DNA of 64,000 nucleotides from Proteromonas lacertae (lineage: Eukaryota; Sar; Bigyra; Opalinata; Proteromonadidae), in assembly GCA_002245135.1 (NCBI GenBank), contig NGBS01000025.1:38804-102803 (forward strand), read 5' to 3'. Below are positions 23,686 through 33,345 of the stretch, one piece after another. The notes below the pieces were generated by a model. That model saw only the letters and a program-made list of their open reading frames with translations, was not told the origin of the DNA and did not search any database. Numbering within the stretch: position 1 is the stretch's first letter; each line of letters starts with the position of its first letter. Position numbers and translations under genes: made by a program.

Positions 23686-25366
23686 TGCTATTCTCCGATT
23701 TTGTTTTATATTATTATGGTTACTATTTACTATTATGCTGCAATCAGAAAAGAATAATTGATGAGGCAAAAACTAACAATAGTATTAATAATTAATATAT
23801 TCTAGATTTAAAAGCTATATGTTTTTCAATTATATATTATAATCAGCTATTAGAAGATGGAATAAAAGAATATATAAAAAGATCTAAAAGAACATTACAC
23901 AAATATAAAACCTTAAACTGTTTTAAGATAAATCACATATCACATCCTCAAAGTATTAACATATCTTATTTGGATAATTCATTTATAAAGAATGAAAAAA
24001 TTGGCGTGGATAACATACAAAAATGTGGATTTGTCCTAGTTGCAGGTGGATTAGGTGAGAGACTGAATTTAGATTCAATTAAAGTACATATTTATATAAT
24101 ATATTTTTAGTTATCTTTAAATGTAGATCAAATCAGTGGATTATCGTATTTGAACCTATATTTTAATTATATAAAATCATATCAAACAAGTAAAAAATTT
24201 TCAGCACATGTATGTATAATGACTTCACAGTCTACTGATAAAAGTATTAAACATTATCTTGAAGAAAATAAATACTTTGGTTTAAATAAAAATGACATAA
24301 TTACAATTCAACAAATAAATGTCCCTTCATTTCGTGATGAAGATTGTAACTTACTATATGATAATTACAAAATTGTTACTAAACCTCATGGACATGGTGA
24401 TATTCATTATCTATTGTACTCTGTATATAAATATTTATATTGTAGAAAGGAGTGTTAGATATATGGAAAGCAAAAAGTTTAGATTATATAGTCATTTTTC
24501 AAGACACAAATTCACTAGCATTTGAAGCAATTCCTGTTTTAATAGGAAGTACTATAGATAATGGTGTAGATGTTAACTATTTAACTACAGAAAGATTTAA
24601 AGGAGAAAAAGCATCAATTCTATGTTCTTGTAAAGAAGAAGGTAAATATTATAATGTAAGAGCAATAGATTATTCTCTTTTACCAAAACTATTTGGAGAA
24701 GATATAAATAATTGTAATAAATCAGAATCTCAATATCCAGCTGTAACAAATATAATATGCTTTAAATTAAGCTTATATTATGATACATTAAAAAATCGAA
24801 AGATATCACTTCCAGAATACATATTATCTAAAGATTTTAAATCATTCAGACTTGAAACAATTCTGCAAGATTATATATTACTTACTGATAATAATTCGAA
24901 AAATATTAGTCTAAGTCTACCAAGATGGTTATGTTTCAATCCAGTAAAAGAAATGTCTAACTATTCTGATTTTTATACACCAGATAGCGGAGAGAATAAT
25001 ATATATATTAAAAATTGTAAGAAATTATCTCAATTAGGATGGAAAATAGGAGAAGAATGTGCTATTATTATAGATCCTTTAATTAGTAATACAACAGATA
25101 GAATTGTTGAGCATTTTAAAGGAAATATAGTAATTGGAAATAATTCTAAGCTTGTTATAAGCGGAAATGTTTATATAAACAATTTGCGCTTACAAGGTTG
25201 TTTATCAATTAAAGTAAAAAATGGAGGATGTGTTACAATAAACAATATAAATATTCAGAACAACGGATTTGATAGAATAAATGAAAAAAATGGAATATTC
25301 AGTACTAAAATAATAAATCTTTGTGATTATATTTTAGAATTTGGAAAAGGAAAGTACATTGTTTAA
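23685..25366 (+). CDS. UDP-sugar pyrophosphorylase (USP-type nucleotidyltransferase)
   Basis: Four exons (23685-23781, 23806-24083, 24111-24422, 24446-25366) join in phase to 535 residues; introns are 24, 27 and 23 nt. The uridylyltransferase signature VLVAGGLGERL is at about 108-118. The USP-specific segments PHGHGDIHYLLYS, FQDTNSLAFEAIP, RLETILQDY and a C-terminal beta-helix-like tail follow in family order. The join at the 23-nt intron falls exactly inside the conserved ALLYS/KG segment, supporting it. The enzyme makes UDP-sugars from sugar-1-phosphates and UTP, the donors for many transferases nearby. Start uncertain: this is the only in-frame ATG after the upstream stop, and it overlaps the preceding gene by one base. 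Confidence 0.9.
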
Positions 25367-25395
25367 ATTCTATTTACATTCAATAGTAGCTACTA

Positions 25396-26085
25396 TTAAT
25401 TCTTACTAAATACTTTATCAATAGGTGATGTATATTTTTTATTCATTGAATATCCATTTGATTTTAGAATATCCTCTATTTTAGATTTTTTATTATTATT
25501 CATGTTAATCCATTCTATCATCCAATATGATACTGAAACATTAAAATCAAATGTTTCTAAAACCTCTAATTCACTTCCTTCAACATCTAAAGAAAATAAA
25601 TCAATATGTTTAATGTTATAATATGAAGTAATATTTTTTAATGTGTTACATTTATAAACGTTTTTATTATTATGTATAATTGTACCTATTTTTTCTTTTT
25701 CATTGAAATTTACATAAGCTGTATTGCATATAGGTGAACATGTAATAATTGAGTTATTTCTGTATTTTGAATTTTTAAGCAAAGCAATGCAATTCTTTTC
25801 ACCTCCTTCAATTAATATTCCATGCCAATTAAAGTTCTTTTCAAAGAATATTGTATTACTTGTATCTAATCCATCATATGCTCCTAACTCAACAAAAAAT
25901 CCATTCTCTTTGTTTTGAAAGAAGTTTCGATACAACGATATATCTTGGAAATATTGACTATTTTGATATTTGAATATATCTTCATTTCTGCATAAACATT
26001 TACTTCTAATTTTTAACAATATAAAGACTGTAAAAATAAGAAATAAAATTTGATATATTAATATTTTTTCTGAAGAAATAATGTT
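25396..26085 (-). CDS. FkbM-family methyltransferase
   Basis: The frame is open from 26085 to 25396 (230 codons). Motifs of the FkbM family are present: FVELGAYDGLDTSNT (motif I, SAM binding), GILIEGGEKN, IDLFSLDVEGSELEVLE and the terminal YWMIEWIN. There is a hydrophobic N-terminal segment (ILFLIFTVFILL). There is no in-frame ATG before motif I, so the true start is unresolved. FkbM enzymes O-methylate sugars or fatty chains, and the setting suggests sugar methylation. It converges with the UDP-sugar pyrophosphorylase gene, 29 nt apart. Confidence 0.8.
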   Translation of the reverse strand, partial: NIISSEKILIYQILFLIFTVFILLKIRSKCLCRNEDIFKYQNSQYFQDISLYRNFFQNKENGFFVELGAYDGLDTSNTIFFEKNFNWHGILIEGGEKNCIALLKNSKYRNNSIITCSPICNTAYVNFNEKEKIGTIIHNNKNVYKCNTLKNITSYYNIKHIDLFSLDVEGSELEVLETFDFNVSVSYWMIEWINMNNNKKSKIEDILKSNGYSMNKKYTSPIDKVFSKN

Positions 26086-26178
26086 CTAAGATTTAAATCA
26101 AAATTTAAATTTCACTCGATAGTCTAATTTCTCTTCAATATAAATCAAATGTAATTGAAATATTCTTTTTGTATAAAT

Positions 26179-26811
26179 TGTTGTGTGTCGTTTGTCATAT
26201 TTGGCCATTTGTCTACCAGACACTTTTAAAACAAACTAAATATATATTCTTACTTGTCTTGATTAAAAATTGTTACTTTTATACTTACTTTGTTATTTGA
26301 CCTACCTCTGCAGTATACTATTTTGTTAATATAAATAGTTTGAATATTTGCGCCGTTTGTTTTCTAGAAATTTTGAAGCAATCTAAATGTATATTTAGCT
26401 AATATAAACTAAAATACATTAGCTGAAATGATTAGAATATAATAATTATTAAATCTTTCTATATAAAAAAGGAAATGTAAAAATAGGCTTGAGTGAGGTT
26501 TGATTTTTTATTTTCTTTTTCAATTTAAATGTGTTATGATCAACATTAAGTTGTTCTAATCATTTCAGCTAATGTATTTTAGTCTATATTAGCTAAATAT
26601 GCATTTAGATTGCTTCAAAAATTTCTAGAAAACAAATGGCGCAAATATTCAAACTATTTATATTAACAAAAAAGTATACTGCAGAGGTAGGTCATATAAC
26701 AAAGTAAGTATAAAAGTAACAATTTTTAATCAAGACAAGTAAGAATATATATTTAGTTTGTTTTAAAAGTGTCTGGTAGACAAATGGCCAACTATGACAA
26801 ACGGCACAACA
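26179..26811. mobile_element. Fold-back element with 257-bp inverted arms, TG...CA ends and 5-bp target duplication
   Basis: Arms 26179-26436 and 26554-26811 are near-perfect inverted repeats around a loop of about 117 bp with the AAAAGGAAAT...GGCTTGAGTGAGG core. The ends read TGTTGTG and CACAACA, exact complements, and are flanked by TAAAT at 26174-26178 and 26812-26816. There is no coding capacity. TG/CA ends with a short duplication are typical of DDE (rve) integrase products, so the element was probably moved by an enzyme supplied in trans. Confidence 0.85.
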
Positions 26812-26816
26812 TAAAT

Positions 26817-27062
26817 AATTAATTGAATTTTTCTCATAAAACTCCATTAATAGGAGATAGTATAAAGAACACAATTTTCAATTGTGTGATAATATGAGAA
26901 TAATTTATAAAAAGGTTGAAAGATGATAAATAATTAGTCTATATTACCATTTAACATCTCGTTTAAAGTTGATTATTAACATTTTGTTGTAGATCCTTTA
27001 TTTCATATTAGTATCACCTATTAATCCTCCTATAAAATAATTTCTATTGTAATAATATTAAA
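26817..27062. promoter_or_regulatory. Upstream region of the 27063 gene
   Basis: About 250 AT-rich bases between the fold-back element and the acetyltransferase start. It presumably holds the promoter, but no specific box is recognised. Confidence 0.3.
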
Positions 27063-28789
27063 ATGATTTATAGAAATGATATTAATGGATTTAGAGGATT
27101 ATCATTTCTGTTTATATATTTATATCATCAATATCCAAATATATATTCAAACTGCTTTTTTGCTGTAGATATATTTATTCTGCTTTCTGGATATTTTTCT
27201 ATATATTCTCAAAGCTCAAAAGATTTTTCTGAATATATTTCTAACAGAATTAAAAGAATAATACCTATTGGTTATTTGGTGTTGTTTTTATGTTATTTTA
27301 GCGCAAATATATATTTATCAAACTCTAAATTGGAAATCATATATAAAGATTTATTATCTTCATTTTGTGGTTATTCTAATATTCATTTTTATCAAAAGTC
27401 AATAGATTACTTTGGAGATCCATTAAATCAATCATTAAATCTTCATTACTGGTATTATTGCTTACAAGAACAATATTATCTTTTGTTTGCAGTATTTATA
27501 TTACATAGAAATAATAATGTACAATATATTGTAGAATTTACATTATTTTTATATTCGTTTGTGTTTACAATACATAATTACTCTAATGTTAATAAATTGT
27601 ACTATTTAATTAATTCTAGATTATGGGAATATATTTTTGGTATTTTTGTTTATAATATTAATATTAATGTTAGCATAAATAATAGCATATTATCGAATTT
27701 ATCTTTACTAATATATATTTTACTTATACTTTATCCATCAAAAATCAAAAATCATATTATTCCTCCAAATTTTATATATTTAGCAGTTGGTTCTTCTCTT
27801 CTTCTTAATAATTCAAGCACAATAATAATCTCTTATTTATTTCAATTTTTGGGTAAAATATCTTTTTCAGGTTATTTAATTCATTACCCTATATTATTTA
27901 TGTATAAAAGTAATAATGTAGTAAAGAATCTATGCAAATTCTTTATTACTTTAGTATTATCATTCATATCTTACGATTGTATTGAAATAAATGCATATAT
28001 TAAAAATATAAAATCAAATAATGTATTTATTTTATTTATTCTACTTGAAACGTTTATATTATGCTATTTCAATAAAAAAATAAGAAGTTTATCATTTTCT
28101 GTAAGATATTTAACTAGGACAACTGCTCTTAGTGATTGGAAAAATTTAGAGCATTCATTTAAACCATTAAAACAAAAGATTCTTATGTTATGCAGTGGAT
28201 TCCTCCTATATTAAAAAATGTCAACATAGCATATTATAATTTAGTTTATTACCATTATTGGATAAATAGAATAATATACAAAAATATCAGTAAATTAATT
28301 ATGTCAATTAAAGCGTTTCAAATTAAATACATTATTTTGTCAAATTATTTAGCAAGCTGCAATAAATGTCTTATGAAATTATATTCAGATTTATATTCTC
28401 CATTCAAAACTTTTATTGAAATACTGCTTCAGAAGGTATGTAATACTTTATATATCATTCAAGACAATCCATATCACAACAAAGATGTATTTATTAATCC
28501 AAACGATGGTGTTAATTATACTTATTCAATTATTGGAATAAATTCCAGTGTTAATTTATTTCCCATATTTAAATATAATAAACTAAAATATATAAACACA
28601 TTAAATTGGATTTGTAACAACAATAAATGTCAATTATTTAAAGATAATTATTCTGTTTATGTAGGACCACATCATCTTACTATTAGTTTTACACTTTCAT
28701 TAAAAGATAAAATAAACAGAAATATTACTTTTGAAAGATTAAAATACATTATAAATAATACCATCATTTACAATAAAGAATTTCATTAA
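27063..28789 (+). pseudogene. AT3-SGNH O-acetyltransferase, SGNH active site destroyed
   Basis: Residues 1-375 (27063 to about 28187) are a good acyltransferase-3 domain: RNDINGFRGL...YLYH with the catalytic-type His, AVDIFILLSGYF, LHYWYYCLQEQYYL, SGYLIHYPI. At about 28188 the frame shifts exactly where the SGNH block I motif (GDSH) should stand: KILML is followed at once, in another frame, by QWIPPILK. The rest of the SGNH domain (28190-28789) is otherwise open, but its terminal DxxH has become GPHH. The gene may still yield the membrane domain. It is the parent of the truncated copy at 20726. Confidence 0.8.
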
Positions 28790-28998
28790 TGATATAGATT
28801 GTGTAATTAAAAAGTATAGAAGTTTACTGTACTATTTACAATACAATACTGTCAGTTGATTAATGATTTTTTATTATTTAGTTGAGAAGTGACTATCTAA
28901 TTACAAAAATGCCAAACATGTTGGCTGGTAGATGTATTATAAATTTGATTTCATTAGTCTGATAAGCCTAACCCACTTTTCTAATTCTCTTCATTATA

Positions 28999-29967
28999 CT
29001 ATTGTATGAGATGTAAAAAATAAATTTCGTGTGGTTTTAATCTATGAATCATAAAATAGTTGTATATGTTACTAATTGATACATTACCCTCAACTATTTT
29101 TTTATTATATTGTCTTACATCACAAATTTTATTACTTGACATTTTTGACAATCTCCCTATAAATACATCTTCTTCGCTACCATAGCAATTAGTGTTTAAT
29201 TTTGAATGGCTAGCATTGAGCATTCCATTTATTAGTTTATATGGTATAACATATCCCATTCCACTAGGAAAATATCCAACTAAATATCCCCATATTTTAT
29301 TTTCTGCATTAATTCTATGTATTAAATGTAGTCTTCTTAATATATTTATATTAAAAAATGTATCTGTATCATGTTTTATTAACCATTTAAAATGAATATG
29401 TAGTTTTATGCTCCATAATAATATATTGTATGTTTGAAGTATTAAAGCATAGTAAGAAGATAGAAAATTGAATTGAAGTATATCTTGGTGTATGATAGAT
29501 TCTTTTATTATTTTTCTATTTATAATATAATTATTACTCTTACCTGTAACGAATACACATGATAAGTATTTATAATTGCTATATATTTTTCTAAATACTT
29601 CCCTTTCATAAAACATATCAGGTTCAGAAATTATAGTTATTAAATAATCGCAATCTGTTAATGTAGGATAATCAAGTTGATTATGACTGTACTCTTTTAA
29701 TAATAAAACATGTGGATTTGATTTTCTATGCTTGATGTATAATGTATTGGTTTTCCTGCTGCATGTTACTCTTTTTGTTATATTAAAACAATTATTAATT
29801 CTTTTTAATCTATTGTACAATGTTTTACTATAGTCTAAATAATTTGATTTATATGTTAAATTTATAGAAATTGATAATATCGTAAATATAATTATAACTG
29901 TTGTAAAATATACAAACAATCTTATAAATTGTAATGTAAAACACAAAGATTTAAATATATAGGTAAA
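28999..29967 (-). CDS. GT31-type glycosyltransferase (second copy in window)
   Basis: The frame is open from 29967 to 28999 (323 codons). A membrane anchor (FVYFTTVIIIFTIL) and stem precede GT31 motifs: REVFRKIYSNY, CVFVTGKS, HQDILQFNFLSSYYALILQT, the metal site IKHDTDTFFN, FPSGMGYVIP and EEDVFIGRL. It is clearly diverged from the copy at 13707. The only in-frame initiation candidate ahead of the anchor is TTG (29946); no ATG and no convincing splice acceptor are present, so the start is open. The gene lies a few tens of bases after the LicD-like gene on the same strand. Confidence 0.8.
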   Translation of the reverse strand, partial: FTYIFKSLCFTLQFIRLFVYFTTVIIIFTILSISINLTYKSNYLDYSKTLYNRLKRINNCFNITKRVTCSRKTNTLYIKHRKSNPHVLLLKEYSHNQLDYPTLTDCDYLITIISEPDMFYEREVFRKIYSNYKYLSCVFVTGKSNNYIINRKIIKESIIHQDILQFNFLSSYYALILQTYNILLWSIKLHIHFKWLIKHDTDTFFNINILRRLHLIHRINAENKIWGYLVGYFPSGMGYVIPYKLINGMLNASHSKLNTNCYGSEEDVFIGRLSKMSSNKICDVRQYNKKIVEGNVSISNIYNYFMIHRLKPHEIYFLHLIQ

Positions 29968-29988
29968 TTAAATAATCTTCTATTGATC

Positions 29989-30732
29989 TTAATATATACT
30001 TACATTCCTAAGACCTAATGGAGAAGATATTTGATATGAATTAGGAATATATTGCGCACATTTATATTTTAATCTACCTTTAGGAATTGGTTTGTAAAAA
30101 TTAAATCCATATTTTGTCATTAATGATGGTACAGGATTCTCTATAGCATACATATACAATTCAGAAAATTTGCATTTGCATATACTATTTATTCTATAAG
30201 AAGATTCATCACCAATAATAATCCACAAATCTGCAGTAAATCTATGTAAAAATAAACCTATAACGCCATGAATATCTTGATAATTATGTCTTATATTCTT
30301 TAAATGAGGTTTAGCATAATCATAGAATAATTTTAGATAATCTGTTTTAGTTTTATTGCATACTTTAAAATTGTTAGGAAATTTTAAACAATCATATCCA
30401 TTATTATTTATATCTATATATATTTTCTCTTCACAATGAAAAATATTACTATTCATCCAAACAGGAATTGCTATATCAAAGTCATTATCATTAGGAATGA
30501 AACCTCCGTTTCTAAATGCGCCTAATAATGAACCATCAATTAGAAAATATATGACGTTAATTTCTTTTAATATATTATATATTAACTTAGCTTTATAATT
30601 GTCTTTTCGATTAATGTTCAAATATTTCTTATTTCGACTCCATGAGCAAATGTTGTTAATTTTATTATATCTCTCATAAAGTTTCATGCATATTATAAAT
30701 AGTAGCATAATATAAAAATAGTATTTGTACAT
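29989..30732 (-). CDS. LicD/fukutin-family nucleotidyltransferase-like protein
   Basis: 247 residues, ATG at 30732. After one N-terminal helix comes the LicD signature FLIDGSLLGAFRNGG, then IPNDNDFDIAI with the paired acidic residues of the nucleotidyltransferase fold, and later HGVIGLFLHRF and NPVPSLMTKYGF, which match the C-terminal glycan-positioning motifs. Family members transfer phosphorylcholine (LicD) or ribitol-phosphate (fukutin) onto glycans. A phospho-substituent on the glycan made here is a reasonable inference, but the donor is unknown. A possible extra intron donor (GTAAGT) overlaps the last codons. Confidence 0.85.
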   Translation of the reverse strand: MYKYYFYIMLLFIICMKLYERYNKINNICSWSRNKKYLNINRKDNYKAKLIYNILKEINVIYFLIDGSLLGAFRNGGFIPNDNDFDIAIPVWMNSNIFHCEEKIYIDINNNGYDCLKFPNNFKVCNKTKTDYLKLFYDYAKPHLKNIRHNYQDIHGVIGLFLHRFTADLWIIIGDESSYRINSICKCKFSELYMYAIENPVPSLMTKYGFNFYKPIPKGRLKYKCAQYIPNSYQISSPLGLRNVSIY

Positions 30733-31007
30733 ATGTTAATAATTATTTAATTATATAATTTTATTTATATACTTTCATGATTCTTTTTATTACTTCTTAA
30801 TAAACAAGTGATATTTTTCTTTTTTTACTTAAACATTATATAAGAGTAAAACACATTTCATTGAATAAACCTCCTCAAATGTTCATAGCTTAACATAACT
30901 ATACTTAATAAGCATAGTTAGTATTATCTAAAATAGACAAAAAAGCTATTCAATAATTTCAAATAAGTAGAAAGGTAGAATATTATATTGTTAGATAAAA
31001 TCTATAT
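30733..31007. other. Spacer without recognised content
   Basis: AT-rich region upstream of the LicD-like gene; likely promoter, no motif identified. Confidence 0.35.
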
Positions 31008-31265
31008 TGTTGTGCGTCGTTTGTCATATTTGGCCATTTGTCTACCAGACACTTTTAAAACAAACTAAATATATATTCTTACTTGTCTTGATTAAAAATT
31101 GTTACTTTTATACTTACTTTGTTATTTGACCTACCTCTGCAGTATACTATTTTGTTAATATAAATAGTTTGAATATTTGTGCCGTTTGTTTTCTAGAAAT
31201 TTTTGAAGCCAACTAAATGCATATTTAGCTAATATAGACTAAAATACATTAGCTGAAATGATTAG
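31008..31265. mobile_element. Solo arm of the 26.2-kb fold-back element
   Basis: Starts TGTTGTG like the element at 26179 and matches its left arm over the full 257 bp (TCTACCAGACACTTTTAAAAC, CTCTGCAGTATACTA, ATACATTAGCTGAAATGATTAG). The homology ends where the loop should begin. A loss of loop and partner arm, or a one-ended insertion, would explain it. Confidence 0.85.
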
Positions 31266-31631
31266 CCAAAGTTTGCACTTTTTTGAAGATTTCTCATTCA
31301 TTAGTTACTCTATAAAGAAACTAAACCGAGATTTCATCTAAACATAATTCATAGAATTTTTTGAAGCTTTTAGTTAATTAATAATTCGAAATCAAATTAA
31401 TTGAATTAGCATATAGCTTACATACGAAGCTGAGACTTTTTTTATAAATAAGAAATACAAAGATGCATAAGAATATTTACTTATAATAAACGAAAACCCT
31501 CTAGAAATTCTTAAAATGGGTATCATAAACACAAAAAAAATAAAAAGAAATACAAAATATAATCACAAAAAGAATAAAACAAAAAAGAAAAGAAAAGAAA
31601 AAAGGAAAAGGAAAGATGTAAAACTGACAAA
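31266..31631. other. Low-complexity purine-rich spacer
   Basis: No gene. About 31530-31615 is an A/G-rich tract (repeated AAAAGAAA units). Confidence 0.5.
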
Positions 31632-31832
31632 TCATACATCAATATCTCTTAAAACCATACTGTAGACATCGTGGATTACATGTTGAACATCTTTATAACA
31701 CTCGCTAGTTGATATATTAGAAAAAGCATCGGTTATCCTTTGAAGTGTTTGATCATGGTTAAGAAAAGATGTAGTTTCAGCTCTTGTTTTCTATAGATCA
31801 AAAATCATTTCTATGGGATTTAGTTCAGTACT
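31632..31832 (-). pseudogene. C-terminal fragment of a Tc1/mariner (IS630-type) transposase
   Basis: A 67-codon frame read from 31832 contains STELNPIEMIFDL, the SPxLNPIExxW signature that carries the last acidic residue of the DDE triad. Helical sequence follows, ending VLRDIDV and TGA. One in-frame TAG interrupts it after IFDL. Only the tail of the protein remains, so this is a dead transposon end. Confidence 0.8.
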
Positions 31833-32141
31833 TTAAAAATTCTTCTCTACAATAGGGATTGTTAAAGTTTACGTAATGTAAAGACTATTAATAATATTAT
31901 TTATATCAATATGTTATACCATGATAGAAAAATATAATCTTATGATAGTTTATAGTGTATTGGAAATAAAAAACACGAATTAAAAAAAAGAAGGCTTGAA
32001 GGCTCGAAATTGTTTTTAGCAAAAAATAAACTGTTTTTTGAGAGCAATCCAGTCCAAGATTAAAGGCTTGAATTTTATATTACAAAGCTCGTAGAATATT
32101 CTGCAAAGCACTGTAATGTTAATATATAAAAAAATTATGAT
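31833..32141. other. Spacer with two GGCTTGA motifs
   Basis: No coding signal. AGGCTTGAAGGCTCG at about 31992 and AAAGGCTTGAATTTT at about 32062 lie 80-150 bases before the start of the next gene. The heptamer recurs elsewhere in spacers and repeats. Confidence 0.4.
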
Positions 32142-32945
32142 ATGTCTATTAAAAGAAACAATATAATATTTACAATATTTTGTACTTTAATTTTATTATT
32201 ATTATTTGAATATAAGAATAAAGCACAATATAATTTGTTAATTTTTGCACTTTCATGTGACAGAGAATTATTTTTGAATATTACGCTTCATAGTTTATTT
32301 GAGCATTTTAATAAATATGAACATCATATTTGTTTAACTATATACTATTCTGATAGTGGTACAATAAATAGAAATCACTATATAAAGAAATTCAACCTGC
32401 AAAACATATTATATATGAACCCAAGCAACGTAAACTACATATATAGAATAATATATTCATTGTTATACATGAAGTATGTATTATTCATTGAAGATGATAG
32501 ACCTTTTATTAATAATATTGAGCAACATATTATTTATAGTAATTATATTGAAGAAGGAATTGCTATTCTAGAAGCAAGTAATTATATTTATGGAATTACT
32601 TATAAAAACGATATCGAAACTGATATAAAAACAATTACCATAAGAAGTAATTTAGGTTTTCATATGTTATGCATAGCAACAAAACCAAAAGAAGATTATT
32701 ATTATGTAAATGCACCAACTTTGTATAAAACTGAATATTTGAAATTGATAAAAAATTATGAAAGCGAATTTACATCTGCAAAATTCTTTAAGAGTTTAAA
32801 AAAATACTATGGCTTTACATATAAGAATATTACTTGTAAAAATAATTCATTTTCTGTAAAATGCCAAAGCGTATCAAATCATCTTGATACAAAAAGGATA
32901 TATTCAACAAAAGGAAATAAGAGATGTAGAAATTATATGTATTGA
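32142..32945 (+). CDS. GT-A (GT2-like) glycosyltransferase
   Basis: 267 residues, ATG at 32142. An N-terminal anchor (IIFTIFCTLILLLLF) is followed by a GT-A start (LLIFALSCDRELFLNITLHSL) and a metal-binding FIEDDRPFI at about residue 115. The order (nucleotide-binding strand, DDR acidic site, aromatic C-terminal half) fits GT2-like or related inverting transferases. Donor unknown. Confidence 0.65.
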   Translation: MSIKRNNIIFTIFCTLILLLLFEYKNKAQYNLLIFALSCDRELFLNITLHSLFEHFNKYEHHICLTIYYSDSGTINRNHYIKKFNLQNILYMNPSNVNYIYRIIYSLLYMKYVLFIEDDRPFINNIEQHIIYSNYIEEGIAILEASNYIYGITYKNDIETDIKTITIRSNLGFHMLCIATKPKEDYYYVNAPTLYKTEYLKLIKNYESEFTSAKFFKSLKKYYGFTYKNITCKNNSFSVKCQSVSNHLDTKRIYSTKGNKRCRNYMY

Positions 32946-33345
32946 CTTATTTTACAAAACAAGATTTATTATTTTATACCTTTTGTTGAATATATCAACT
33001 AATCATTTAAACCATTATTCTGAATATGAATCACTCAAGGATATATATTGCTATAGAATCTCATAATATATCTATTATATTATAATTTCAATTAGAATAT
33101 TCTATATCAATTTCATCTAAAAAGAATTTTATAGATCTACATGTATATATTACACATTTTCTTATTATGAATGTATCTATAATATTAAGATGTTCAATAA
33201 TTAATAGAAATAAGAAAAAAGCTATTGTTTATAATTTAGTTCACCTTTTTGATTTTTGTTTCATTCATCCTATTCTGTCAAAGTTAGGTTTATTTAAAGC
33301 AGTTTATTTAACAAGCAAATGAAGCGGAAAATACCTATTCATTAG
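32946..33345. other. Spacer, possible 5' exon of the next gene
   Basis: About 400 bases, mainly AT-rich. The following GT92-like frame has no ATG, so this stretch may hold a short first exon, but none could be joined with confidence. Confidence 0.35.

Noticed and set aside
26692-26874. 60-codon minus-strand frame
   Set aside because: Falls within the arm of the fold-back element and its flank; repeat-derived, not a gene.
29192-29395. Plus-strand frame opposite the second GT31 gene
   Set aside because: Antisense shadow of a strongly supported gene.
32884-33066. Plus-strand 60-codon frame overlapping the end of the 32142 gene
   Set aside because: Out-of-frame overlap without motif; no splice pair joins it to the gene.
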